Shown: positions 7,577 through 15,836 of the stretch, piece after piece
Layout of the letters: every line of letters starts with the position of its first letter
Position numbering within the stretch: position 1 is the first letter of the stretch
Source: Pseudomonadota bacterium
GTDB lineage: Bacteria > Pseudomonadota > Gammaproteobacteria > Steroidobacterales > Steroidobacteraceae
Length of the DNA stretch: 56,565 nucleotides
Reading direction: 5' to 3'
Assembly: GCA_021826035.1 (NCBI GenBank)
Contig: JAKBBE010000013.1
Coordinates: 1-56,565 of the forward strand
Notes under the pieces: model-generated
The model's database searches: none
What the model was told of the DNA's origin: nothing
The model's input: the letters and a program-made list of their open reading frames with translations, nothing else
Program-made: the position numbers and the translations under genes

Positions 7577-9247
7577 ATGAGACGATCGTTGCGTATCGCA
7601 CCGTGCGCCCTGGCGCTGTGGCTCGTGACCGGCATGGTCTGGGCCGCATCGGCGCCGCCGCAAGCACCGCTCACGGCCCGCACGCTCGCCTACATCGGGC
7701 GTGCCTGGGGCACGCTCACGCGCTCGGCGAGCGCCTGCGCGTCGTATCCGAGCGGACCGCACCGGCCGCAGCGGGTGCTGTATCTGCCGAAGCGTCTGCC
7801 GATGCCCCAAGCGGTGCGCACACTGGCGGCGCACTGTCGGGTGAGGGTGCGCCGATTGCCGGTGAGTATCGTGCGCCTCGGCAGCCTGCAACCGGCCTCG
7901 CTGGGGCAGCCGGGGCTGCTGTATCTGCCGCACCCGTACGTCGTGCCGGGCGGATTTTTCAACGAGATGTTCGGCTGGGACAGCTACTTCATCGTGCTCG
8001 GACTGGTGCGGGATCACCGTGATGCGCTGGCGCGCGGCATCGTCGATAACTTTCTCTTCGAGGTCCGGCACTACGGCGCGGTGCTCAACGCCAATGCCAC
8101 CTTTTCGCTCTCGCGCTCGCAGCCGCCCTTGCTCGGGGAGATGATCCGCACCCTCCTGAGAGATCCGGCGGCGTTTCCGAATCGGCTCGCGGCCACCGTC
8201 TGGTTGCGACGCGCCTATCCGCTCGCCGTGCAGGACTACTCGCTCTGGGAGCGGCGCGAACACCTCGCCGGCAACACCGGTCTGGCGCGCTATTTCGACT
8301 ACGGTGGTGATCAGCCGGCCATCGAGCTGCGCTCCGCGGCGTACTATCGCGGAGTGATCCGCTTCCTGCTGCGGCACCGGAGCGAGAATCGCGGCTATCT
8401 GGTCCGCGGCGCGCGCCGGCCCACGGCCGCGCAGGCCGCGACGCTCGCCGCGGTCAGCTGCGACGTACGCACCTCGCGCGTCTGCGCCGCGGCGTGGTTC
8501 GGCGGCTACCGGCTCACGGGCAAGTTCTACCGCGGCGATCGGGCCATGCGCGAGTCGGGTTTCGATACCACGTTCCGCTTCGGTCCCTACAGCGGCTCGG
8601 CGATCGACTATGCGCCGGTGGGTCTGAACAGTCTTCTCTACCGCTACGCGCTCGATCTGGCCGCATTTGCGCAGCGCCTCGGGGACGGCGCGGCCGCGAG
8701 CCGCTGGCGGGCGGCGGCGGCGGCGCGCAAGCAGGCGATCAACCGCTATCTGTGGAACCGGCGACTCGGGCAGTACACCGACTATGACTTCGTCACCGGC
8801 CGGCGTTCGTACTATCCGTTCATCACGACCTTCTACCCGCTGTGGGCCGGGGTCGCCTCGCGCGCACAGGCCCGCGCGGTGCGCGCTGCGCTGCCGTATT
8901 TCGAGCGCGTCGGTGGGCTGCAGACCAGCCCCTACGCAAGCGGTGCGCAGTGGGATGCACCCTTCGGCTGGGCGCCGACCAACTGGCTCGCCGTGGCGGG
9001 CTTGCAGGCGTACGGCTATCGCGCCGCGGCCTGCCGCATCGCCGGGAAGTTCATCGCCACGGTCGACCGCGGGTTCGCGCACGACGGCACGATCCGGGAG
9101 AAATACAACATGGCGACCGGTAGCTCGAAGGTGCGGATCACGGCCGGCTACACCCAGAACGAGATCGGCTTCGGCTGGACCAATGGGGTGTACGTGAAGC
9201 TCTGGCAGCTCCTGCAGCGGCCTCGCCCCGGCGGCTGCGCCCCCTAG
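7577..9247 (+). CDS. Exported trehalase-family glycoside hydrolase (GH37)
   Basis: It has 556 residues from ATG 7577, preceded by GGAGGG, with a signal peptide at 1-24. Both GH37 signatures can be recognised in divergent form: PGGFFNEMFGWDSYF at residues 124-138 and QWDAPFGWAP at 458-467. The acid/base candidates are the Asp in ESGFDTTFRF and Glu529 in NEIGFGWTNG, by analogy with the E. coli periplasmic trehalase. Length agrees with periplasmic trehalases, which hydrolyse trehalose to two glucoses. The signatures deviate enough that another alpha-glucoside is possible. It sits between the secreted peptidase and the BNR-repeat protein, all on the plus strand. Confidence 0.88.
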   Translation: MRRSLRIAPCALALWLVTGMVWAASAPPQAPLTARTLAYIGRAWGTLTRSASACASYPSGPHRPQRVLYLPKRLPMPQAVRTLAAHCRVRVRRLPVSIVRLGSLQPASLGQPGLLYLPHPYVVPGGFFNEMFGWDSYFIVLGLVRDHRDALARGIVDNFLFEVRHYGAVLNANATFSLSRSQPPLLGEMIRTLLRDPAAFPNRLAATVWLRRAYPLAVQDYSLWERREHLAGNTGLARYFDYGGDQPAIELRSAAYYRGVIRFLLRHRSENRGYLVRGARRPTAAQAATLAAVSCDVRTSRVCAAAWFGGYRLTGKFYRGDRAMRESGFDTTFRFGPYSGSAIDYAPVGLNSLLYRYALDLAAFAQRLGDGAAASRWRAAAAARKQAINRYLWNRRLGQYTDYDFVTGRRSYYPFITTFYPLWAGVASRAQARAVRAALPYFERVGGLQTSPYASGAQWDAPFGWAPTNWLAVAGLQAYGYRAAACRIAGKFIATVDRGFAHDGTIREKYNMATGSSKVRITAGYTQNEIGFGWTNGVYVKLWQLLQRPRPGGCAP

Positions 9248-9327
9248 GCACTGCGCCCTTTGGGGCGCGGCCGTCTCGCAGCGGGACGGATGAATGCGGT
9301 ATCGTTGTCATTTTTGGGGGACGCTCC

Positions 9328-12300
9328 ATGGCTTTGACTGCCGCACGTCGTCTTCTCGGCACGCTGGCGCGCACGGGCGTGGCAGTGTGTGCGCTGCTCA
9401 GCGCCGCGCCGCTCGCCCAGGCCGGTGCCCGCGCCCCGGCGAACGTAGTGTTTCCACCGAACGCCTCACGCAGTGCCGGTGGGCCGGTGCCCCTGAGTGC
9501 CTATGCGCAGATGCGCTGGCGGCTGATCGGCCCGTTTCGCGGCGGCTGGGCGACCATGGCGGCCGGAGTGCCGAGTGCGCCCAACACGTTCTACATCGGC
9601 ACCGCCGGCGGTGGGGTGTGGAAGAGCGTGGATGCCGGGCGCACCTGGCAGTCGGTCGGGGCCAACCTCCCGCCGGCCATCGGGGCCATCGCCGTGGCGC
9701 CGTCTGCGCCCCGGACGATTTACGTCGGGACCGGTCAGGTGGCCCCGCGCTATGACGTCGCCGCCGGGCGTGGCGTGTTCAAATCGACCGACGGCGGGCG
9801 GACCTGGCATGACGTCGGACTCGCCGCCACGCGCGACATCGGGCGGATCTGGATCGATCCGAACAACGCCAATGTCGTGGTGGTGGCCGCCATGGGGCAC
9901 CTCTACGGGCCGAATCCCCAGCGCGGGATCTATCGCACGACGAACGGCGGTAAGACCTGGCAGCACGTGCTCTACATCAACGATCAGACCGGTGTCGTCG
10001 ATCTGGCGGCCGATCCGAGCAATCCGAAGCTGCTGTTCGCGGCGGCCTGGCAGATGCGCGACTGGCCGTGGCTCGATTATTTCGAGCCGCACGGCGGTCC
10101 GGGCAGCGCGATTTACCGCTCCGCCGACGGTGGCAAGACCTGGACGCGCCTGAGCGGCGGCGGCTGGCCGAGCGGTTCGCTCGGGCGGATCGGGCTCGCG
10201 GTCACCCACACCGCCCAGGGCACGCGGGTCTACGCGGCGGTCGACTCCGCCACGCAGGGCGGGGTGTGGCGCTCCGATGACGGGGGCACGCACTGGCAGC
10301 GCGTCAACGACGACGAGGCGGTGTTCGGCAACTGGTACTTCGCGCGCCTGACGGTCGATCCGAGCAACCCCGATGTGGTGTTCTCGGCCGGGCAGTCGAT
10401 CCGCCGTTCGAGCGACGGCGGGCGCACCTGGCACATCATCAAGGGCGCCCCGGGCGGGGATGACTATCACTTCGTCTGGATCAACCCGCTGCACCCGAAT
10501 CACTGGATCGCGGCGGCCGATCAGGGCGCGACCGTGACGGTCGACGGCGGGCATACCTGGAGCAGCTGGTACAACCAGCCCACCGGCCAGTTCTATCACG
10601 TCGCCGCGGACAACCGCTTTCCCTACTGGATCTACAGCGGCCAGCAGGACAGCGGCTCGGTGGGCGCGGAAACCAGCAGCAACTACGGCACGCTCACCTG
10701 GCGCAGCTGGCACCCGGTCGGGGGTGATGAGCGCGACTACATGGTCCCGGATCCCGCCGATCCGGACCTGGTCTTCGGCAGCGGGCTCGGCGGGCGGGTC
10801 TCGCGCTGGGATGCGCACACCGGGCAGGTGGCCAACGTCTCGCCGTATCCGATTGTCAGCTACGGCGCAGCGCCCGACACCGTGAAATACCGCTACGGCT
10901 GGGTCACCCCGCTGGTGTTCACCGCCACGAAGCCGTACGCATTGCTGCTCGGCGCCCAAGTCCTCTTCCGCTCGGTGAACCTCGGCAAGACCTGGAAGAT
11001 CATCTCCCCGGACCTGACCGGGAAGATCCCCGGGACGCGCGGCTGCACGGCGGCGGCCACCGGGGCGCTGGCGCGCGCCTGCGGGTTCGGCGTGATCAGC
11101 GCCATCGCACCCTCGCCGCGCCGCGCCGGACAGATCTGGGTCGGCACCGACAGCGGCATGGTGCAGCTGACGCGCGATGACGGGGCGCACTGGCGCAACG
11201 TGACGCCGCCGCAGCTGAAGCCCTGGGAGAAGATCAGCTCGATCTCACCCTCGGCGCTGCAGTCGGGCACCGCCTACGTGTCGGTCGACGATCAGCGCCA
11301 GGACGATTTCCACCCGTACATCTTCCGCACCCACGACTTTGGGGCGCACTGGCAGAGGATCGTGACGGGTCTGCCGGCGAGCCAGCCGGTCTCGGTGGTG
11401 CGCGCCGACCCGGTGCGCGCCGGATTGCTCTACGCCGGCACGACGGACGGGGCGTACGTATCGTTCGACGACGGCGCGCACTGGCAGTCGCTGCAGCTGA
11501 ACCTGCCGAACGCCTGGGTGAAGGACCTGCTGGTGCACGACGGCGATCTGATCGCCGCCACGCAAGGCAGGGCGCTGTGGGTGCTGGATGATCTGGCGCC
11601 GCTGCGCCAGCTGACGCCGGCCGTGGTAGCGTCGCCAGCGTACCTGTTCGCCCCCGAGCCGGCCTGGCGGGTCCATCCGGACAACAACGTCGATACGCCG
11701 CTGCCCTCGAGCACCCCGCAGGGGCAGAACCCGCCCGCCGGGGCCCTCCTCGATTATTGGCTCGGACCGCACACGCACGGGCCGGTGAGTCTGTCGATCT
11801 ACGACCGGCAGGGCCACCGGGTCCGCCGCTTCGTCTCCGATGCACCGCCCGCGCCCGTGCACGCCAACCGCTACTTCGCCGCGCGGTGGCTGCGGCCGGC
11901 CGAGCGGCTCTCGGCCGCCCCGGGCATGCACCGGTTCGTGTGGAACCTGCGCTACCGGCGACCGGCCGCGATCGCCTACAGCTACAGCATGCAGGCCGTG
12001 TTCGACCACAACACCCCGACGTCGGTCGACGGGCCGTACGTGCTGCCGGGGATCTACCGCGTCGTGCTCAGCGCCGGTGGGCGGACGTACCGCGCCTCGC
12101 TGGTGGTGCGGCTCGATCCGCGTGAGCACGTGAGTTCGGCCGATCTGCGCGCGCTGCTGACCTACAGCCAGTCGATCGGGGGAGCGCTGGGGCGCGTCAA
12201 GGCGCTCTATGACGCCCAGCACCCGGTGCATCATGCCCTGAGGCAGCTGCAGGGCCGCATCGCGGCGGGCCAGGCGCCGCGGCGGCTCGCTGCGAGCCTC

Positions 12301-12567
12301 GCGCGCCTCACCGCGCAGACCTCGGGTACGGGGGACGAGGGGATGCTCACGCTGAACCGGCGCCTCGGTGCCCTGGAGGCGAATGCCGAGTCCGCCGATC
12401 GCGCGCCGACGGTGGCGGACGAGCAGGTGCTCCACGCATTGATCGCGCAGCTCGAATCGGCCGAGGCGCACTGGCCCCAGGCCGTGGCCGAGGTGAAGCG
12501 CCTGAACGTTCAGCTGCGCACCCTCGGGCTCGCGCCGATCACGGTGCCATCCCTGCCGGCGCACTGA
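9328..12567 (+). CDS. Large exported Vps10/BNR-repeat beta-propeller protein
   Basis: It has 1079 residues with a signal peptide at about 1-31. The body contains some eleven Asp-box motifs of the type S-x-D-G-G-x-T-W, for example KSTDGGRTW, RSADGGKTW, RSSDGGRTW and VTVDGGHTW, spread over roughly residues 90-730. Such repeats build the propellers of sortilin/Vps10 domains and of some glycosidases. The last 250 residues are helical with a possible coiled stretch near the end. Many bacteria carry secreted homologues annotated as sortilin-like or glycosyl-hydrolase-like without proven activity. I see no sialidase catalytic set. A 15-bp hairpin follows the stop. Confidence 0.9.
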   Translation: MALTAARRLLGTLARTGVAVCALLSAAPLAQAGARAPANVVFPPNASRSAGGPVPLSAYAQMRWRLIGPFRGGWATMAAGVPSAPNTFYIGTAGGGVWKSVDAGRTWQSVGANLPPAIGAIAVAPSAPRTIYVGTGQVAPRYDVAAGRGVFKSTDGGRTWHDVGLAATRDIGRIWIDPNNANVVVVAAMGHLYGPNPQRGIYRTTNGGKTWQHVLYINDQTGVVDLAADPSNPKLLFAAAWQMRDWPWLDYFEPHGGPGSAIYRSADGGKTWTRLSGGGWPSGSLGRIGLAVTHTAQGTRVYAAVDSATQGGVWRSDDGGTHWQRVNDDEAVFGNWYFARLTVDPSNPDVVFSAGQSIRRSSDGGRTWHIIKGAPGGDDYHFVWINPLHPNHWIAAADQGATVTVDGGHTWSSWYNQPTGQFYHVAADNRFPYWIYSGQQDSGSVGAETSSNYGTLTWRSWHPVGGDERDYMVPDPADPDLVFGSGLGGRVSRWDAHTGQVANVSPYPIVSYGAAPDTVKYRYGWVTPLVFTATKPYALLLGAQVLFRSVNLGKTWKIISPDLTGKIPGTRGCTAAATGALARACGFGVISAIAPSPRRAGQIWVGTDSGMVQLTRDDGAHWRNVTPPQLKPWEKISSISPSALQSGTAYVSVDDQRQDDFHPYIFRTHDFGAHWQRIVTGLPASQPVSVVRADPVRAGLLYAGTTDGAYVSFDDGAHWQSLQLNLPNAWVKDLLVHDGDLIAATQGRALWVLDDLAPLRQLTPAVVASPAYLFAPEPAWRVHPDNNVDTPLPSSTPQGQNPPAGALLDYWLGPHTHGPVSLSIYDRQGHRVRRFVSDAPPAPVHANRYFAARWLRPAERLSAAPGMHRFVWNLRYRRPAAIAYSYSMQAVFDHNTPTSVDGPYVLPGIYRVVLSAGGRTYRASLVVRLDPREHVSSADLRALLTYSQSIGGALGRVKALYDAQHPVHHALRQLQGRIAAGQAPRRLAASLARLTAQTSGTGDEGMLTLNRRLGALEANAESADRAPTVADEQVLHALIAQLESAEAHWPQAVAEVKRLNVQLRTLGLAPITVPSLPAH

Positions 12568-12574
12568 GTCGCCC

Positions 12575-12612
12575 TCGGGTGCGGGGGCGTGAGCGTGCGC
12601 CCCCGCACCCGA
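12575..12612 (+). terminator. Hairpin after the BNR-repeat gene
   Basis: A perfect 15-bp GC-rich inverted repeat (12575-12589 with 12598-12612) has an 8-base loop, starting 8 bases after the stop. There is no T-tract. Confidence 0.5.
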
Positions 12613-12827
12613 TCCGCTTCAGCACGCGCGCGCACGCTCCGGCGGGCCGGCCAGGGCCGGTCAGAGACCCCGGAGGCCCCGCGGGGGATGCGGGAGGAGG
12701 ACGGGCAACGGAGCCAGGCAGCGCGCCCTGCGGGCGCTCCCGGAGCGCAGCCGGCGGGCCCGTCGTGCGGTCTCGAGTCGGCCCTCGGAAGGGAAGGCGC
12801 AGGACGCGCCGCGGACCCGTCAGTACC

Positions 12828-14117
12828 TCAATAGGCGAAGTACGGACCGGTACCGGCGCTGGTGAGCGCTCCGTAGAACGCGACGTAGACGTTGCGCCCG
12901 AAGAAAAACGGCAGGCCGAAGTCGAACGAGCAGTTCGTCGCCTTGTTCGGGCAGAACGTGGACTGGTTGCCCGCATTCGCCCCGAGTTCGGTGAACGCGG
13001 CGTTGGTCGAGTACTGCGTGAACAGCGTGCCGGCATTGGCGATCGAGAAGTCGACCGTGGACAGCGTACCGTTCTGACCGGTGTTGGTCGCGGTGAGCTG
13101 CAGCGTGCCGCCCGGGCAGAACCAGTTGCCCTGGCTCACGCAGCTGTCCGGGATGGAACTGTCGAGGAAGTAGTAGGCATTCGAGCCGGTGTCGAAGAAC
13201 GAGTAGGGCAGCGATTGCCCGTTGTAATCGGTGTTCACGTCGCCGTAGGAATTAGCCGTGAGCACGGTTTGCGCGCCGAGGGAGTTGTTGCCCTCGGTGC
13301 CGATGCCGAACACCAGCGCGCCGCTCGCCGTTGCGGCCGTCCCAGTCGTGCCGAGCGAGGGCAACTCGACGATGACCCCGTTGTTGTCGGTCGGGAAGTC
13401 GGCCACCGGATCCGTGACCTGCTCGGCGAGCGGCAGGGTCGTCGCCTGGCATCCGCCGCCGGAGGGGCAGGCGTAGTAATAGCCGTTGGAGACCGTCGAG
13501 GCGCAGTAGGTGCCGCAGTCCTGGGGGAACACCCCCACGCCGAGAATTCCGTTCGCGCCGAAGGTGCTGACGGTGTCCTCCTGCGTGCCGGTGCCGGAGC
13601 AGGCGCTCGGCACCGCCTGGGTCGTGTTGCCGCCGATCACCTGGACCGGGACGCCGGGAGCGGACTCGCTGCTGACGTCGATGTCGGCGGTGGCGAGGGG
13701 CCCCCAGCTGTAGCCGTCGACGAACTGGGTGCACTCGGAGATGGGAGTGCCGTTGAGCGTCTCCGGCGGCAGCGTGAGCGAGAAGGGGTTGCCCGAGGTA
13801 TCGATCGCATTCGCGACGATCCGCAGGCCGTACGAGCCGGTGTCGACCTCGATGTGATCGAAGGTCTGGCACTGGGTGGTGCCCGGAACGCACAGCGTGA
13901 CCGTGATGTAGGGAATATCGACGGCATTGCCGTTCGGCCCCGAATCGACCGTCAGGGTGACGACGTTCGGTCCGGGCGAGGCGATGATCTGTCCGCCTCC
14001 ACTCCCACCCCCACCGCCACCGCTGGAGGTGATGACGCTCGATCCGCCTCCTCCGCCACCACAACCGGCCAGAGCGAGTACGGCGAGGACCAGACCGACG
14101 AACAGGGTCTTGCGCAC
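12828..14117 (-). CDS. DUF3443 lipoprotein
   Basis: It has 429 residues from a GTG at 14117, preceded by GAGG at good distance; an upstream ATG at 14225 would run into the neighbouring gene. The N-terminus is a lipoprotein signal with the lipobox LAGC, followed by Gly/Ser-rich linkers. The body has the DUF3443 hallmarks: a TLTVDSGPNGNAV segment, a CVPGTTQCQ segment, DHIEVDTGSYGLRI and later FFDTGSNAYYF. The two DTGS motifs resemble aspartic-protease (retropepsin-like) active-site loops, but activity of this family is not known to me. Paired Cys residues suggest disulphides, fitting a periplasmic or surface location. The partner DUF2844 gene lies 19 bases upstream. Confidence 0.85.
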   Translation of the reverse strand: MRKTLFVGLVLAVLALAGCGGGGGGSSVITSSGGGGGGSGGGQIIASPGPNVVTLTVDSGPNGNAVDIPYITVTLCVPGTTQCQTFDHIEVDTGSYGLRIVANAIDTSGNPFSLTLPPETLNGTPISECTQFVDGYSWGPLATADIDVSSESAPGVPVQVIGGNTTQAVPSACSGTGTQEDTVSTFGANGILGVGVFPQDCGTYCASTVSNGYYYACPSGGGCQATTLPLAEQVTDPVADFPTDNNGVIVELPSLGTTGTAATASGALVFGIGTEGNNSLGAQTVLTANSYGDVNTDYNGQSLPYSFFDTGSNAYYFLDSSIPDSCVSQGNWFCPGGTLQLTATNTGQNGTLSTVDFSIANAGTLFTQYSTNAAFTELGANAGNQSTFCPNKATNCSFDFGLPFFFGRNVYVAFYGALTSAGTGPYFAY

Positions 14118-14136
14118 AGTAAAACCTCGAGACGGA

Positions 14137-14607
14137 TCAGTGAAGGTCGGCGATCGAAACGTTCGGCGGCAGGAGCGAGGGGACGTAGGCGACGCCGAAG
14201 AACAGACGCATGTGGCCCCCGGCATGCACCACGAGCTGCGGGGTGCGCAGCTGAACGTGGTTGTGGCCGAGGAGTGCGCGCTGCTGCTGCTCGGCGGTGG
14301 TCAGCATCCCGAAGTAGCTGCTGCCGAGGGTCTGGGCGAGGTTCGGCATCACCGGGCCGAGCCAGCTCACCGCGAAAACGGTACCGGCCGGGGAGATGAA
14401 CTCCTTCACGACGGTGCCCTGGGGCGTGGTGATGTCATCGACCTCATAGCCCGGGGCGCTGGTGCGGCGGATCTGACCCTTCAGGTGCACCAGATCGGCG
14501 TTGACCGAGGCGGCGAGCGCCCCGAGCGAGGCATGCGCAGGGGTGAGCCCGGTGGTCAGACCGAGCACCGCGGCGCAGGCGAGTGCGGCGGCAAACGTGG
14601 ATTTCAT
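14137..14607 (-). CDS. DUF2844 exported protein
   Basis: It has 156 residues from ATG 14607, with a signal peptide ending near residue 26 (TPAHA). The conserved features are ASLGALAASVNADL after the signal, YEVDDITTPQGTVVKEF and a VFAVSWLGPVMPNL segment, as in DUF2844. In other proteobacteria DUF2844 and DUF3443 genes are found side by side, as here, where DUF3443 starts 19 bases after this stop. The pair therefore probably acts as one envelope unit of unknown function. No recognisable Shine-Dalgarno sequence precedes the ATG; a TATAGT hexamer lies a few bases upstream. Confidence 0.83.
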   Translation of the reverse strand: MKSTFAAALACAAVLGLTTGLTPAHASLGALAASVNADLVHLKGQIRRTSAPGYEVDDITTPQGTVVKEFISPAGTVFAVSWLGPVMPNLAQTLGSSYFGMLTTAEQQQRALLGHNHVQLRTPQLVVHAGGHMRLFFGVAYVPSLLPPNVSIADLH

Positions 14608-14777
14608 GGGATGACTATAGCGGATGGGACTGGAGAGACTTCAAGGAATTGTGTCTACCGTGAGCAACGTTCGGGAGGGCGCAACGGTGTACCGCCGGCC
14701 CGGGCGGGCGGGGGTATTTTGGCGGTCCGCCGTGGACATCGATCGCCATGTCGGCTAGGATGCGCGCCCCTTCCGGT

Positions 14778-14854
14778 GGAGCGGTAGTTCAGCTGGTTAG
14801 AATACCGGCCTGTCACGCCGGGGGTCGCGGGTTCGAGTCCCGTCCGCTCCGCCA
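14778..14854 (+). tRNA. tRNA-Asp (anticodon GTC)
   Basis: The full cloverleaf has acceptor stem GGAGCGG (14778-14784) with CCGCTCC (14844-14850), discriminator G and encoded CCA to 14854. The anticodon arm is CCGGC-CTGTCAC-GCCGG with anticodon GTC, and the T arm contains GGTTCGAGTCC. In related bacteria this tRNA is close to tRNA-Val and ppiD; here some 14.3 kb lie between the two tRNAs. Confidence 0.97.
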
Positions 14855-14869
14855 ATTCTTCAAGAAAAC

Positions 14870-14892
14870 CGGGCCCTTGTGGCCCGTTTTTT
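14870..14892 (+). terminator. Rho-independent terminator after tRNA-Asp
   Basis: The 6-bp stem CGGGCC/GGCCCG with loop CTTGT is followed directly by six T residues. It lies 15 bases after the tRNA 3' end. Confidence 0.85.
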
Positions 14893-15133
14893 ATTCGCCC
14901 GACCCGCGCGGTGATGCGAACCGGGGCTCGAGCGACGCCGGCCGGACCGCTCCCGCCCGCACCGGGCAGCGACGCTCGAGTCTGTATAAAAACGCAGGTG
15001 CATGACACCCTCGGCCGCCGCCTCGCGGGGCGGGCCCGGATCCGGCGAGGGCCGCTCGGGGGAATGTACGGATCGGCGGCGGCTGCGCAAACCGTTACAA
15101 TTTCGCGACACGCTCTCATCCCTCCGTTGCGCG

Positions 15134-15799
15134 ATGCACTGCCCTGAACCGTCCCTGAGCGCGCCGCCGGCGCGCATCGTTCTCGTAGACGATCATCCTT
15201 TGGTGCGCGACGGCCTCGCCGCGCGGCTCGCCGCCGAGCCGGACTGGGTGATCTGCGGCCAGGCGGCCGACGCGGCGGGCGCGCTGGAGGTGATCCGCGC
15301 GACGCAGCCGGACCTCGCCATCGTCGATGTCGCCCTGCGTACCGGCAACGGCCTGGAGCTGGTCAAGGTGCTGAGCGCCGAGGGCGCAGGGCCGCGGATC
15401 CTCGTCGTCAGCGTGTACGAGCAGGAGCTGTTCGCCGAGCGGCTGCTGCGCGCCGGCGCGCACGGGTATCTGAACAAGCAGGAACTGCACGGCTCGCTCC
15501 TCGAGGCGGTGCGCGCGGTCCTCGCCGGGCAGATCTATCTCGCCCACCCGAGCGAGGCGAGCCCCGTCGGGACGCGCCGGCGCATTCCCCCGGGCCTCGA
15601 GCGCCTGAGCGACCGGGAGCTGCAGATCTTCGAGCTCATCGGTCGCGGCGGCGGCACGCGCGAGATTGCCACCCAGCTCGGCGTGAGTGTGCACACCGTC
15701 GAGTCCCATCGGGAACACATCCGTGGCAAGCTCGCGCTGCGCAGCGGCGCGGAGCTGCTGCGCGCCGCGGTCATCTGGTCGATCGACAGCGGCGCCTGA
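15134..15799 (+). CDS. LuxR/NarL-family response regulator
   Basis: It has 221 residues from ATG 15134. The receiver domain (about residues 13-130) has the acidic pair Asp19/Asp20, phospho-acceptor Asp65 in AIVDVAL and conserved Lys115 in LNKQE. The LuxR-type DNA-binding domain (about 155-215) contains LSDRELQIFELI and the recognition region VSVHTVESHREHIRGKL. It should act as a transcription factor switched by phosphorylation. The stop is tail to tail with the REC-GGDEF-EAL gene, 37 bases apart, so the histidine kinase two genes away on the other strand is a plausible but unproven partner. A short 11-bp tandem repeat spans the stop codon (15791-15812). Confidence 0.9.
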   Translation: MHCPEPSLSAPPARIVLVDDHPLVRDGLAARLAAEPDWVICGQAADAAGALEVIRATQPDLAIVDVALRTGNGLELVKVLSAEGAGPRILVVSVYEQELFAERLLRAGAHGYLNKQELHGSLLEAVRAVLAGQIYLAHPSEASPVGTRRRIPPGLERLSDRELQIFELIGRGGGTREIATQLGVSVHTVESHREHIRGKLALRSGAELLRAAVIWSIDSGA

Positions 15800-15836
15800 G
15801 GGGCGCCTGAGGGGCGCGGCCGCGTGCACGACGCGC

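Noticed and set aside
9466..11190. 574-codon minus-strand frame opposite the BNR-repeat gene
   Set aside because: Long antisense frames are expected in GC-rich DNA. The plus frame has a signal peptide and eleven repeats, while the minus frame is Arg/Pro-rich with no domain.
12579..14399. 606-codon plus-strand frame opposite DUF3443 and DUF2844
   Set aside because: The minus strand has two family matches with signal peptides; the plus frame is Arg/Gly/Val-rich without motifs.
415..14854. Possible attL/attR pair made by a repeat of the tRNA-Val 3' end near tRNA-Asp
   Set aside because: I could not find a convincing second copy of the tRNA-Val 3' sequence by reading. The tRNA-Asp end differs, so no attachment site was annotated.
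14655..15119. Minus-strand frame containing ERTGLEPATPGVTGRYSNQLNYRSTG-like text over tRNA-Asp
   Set aside because: It is the antisense artefact of tRNA-Asp, not a protein.
15791..15818. Short 11-bp tandem repeat at the end of the LuxR-type gene
   Set aside because: About two copies only and overlapping a stop codon; probably replication slippage without function.
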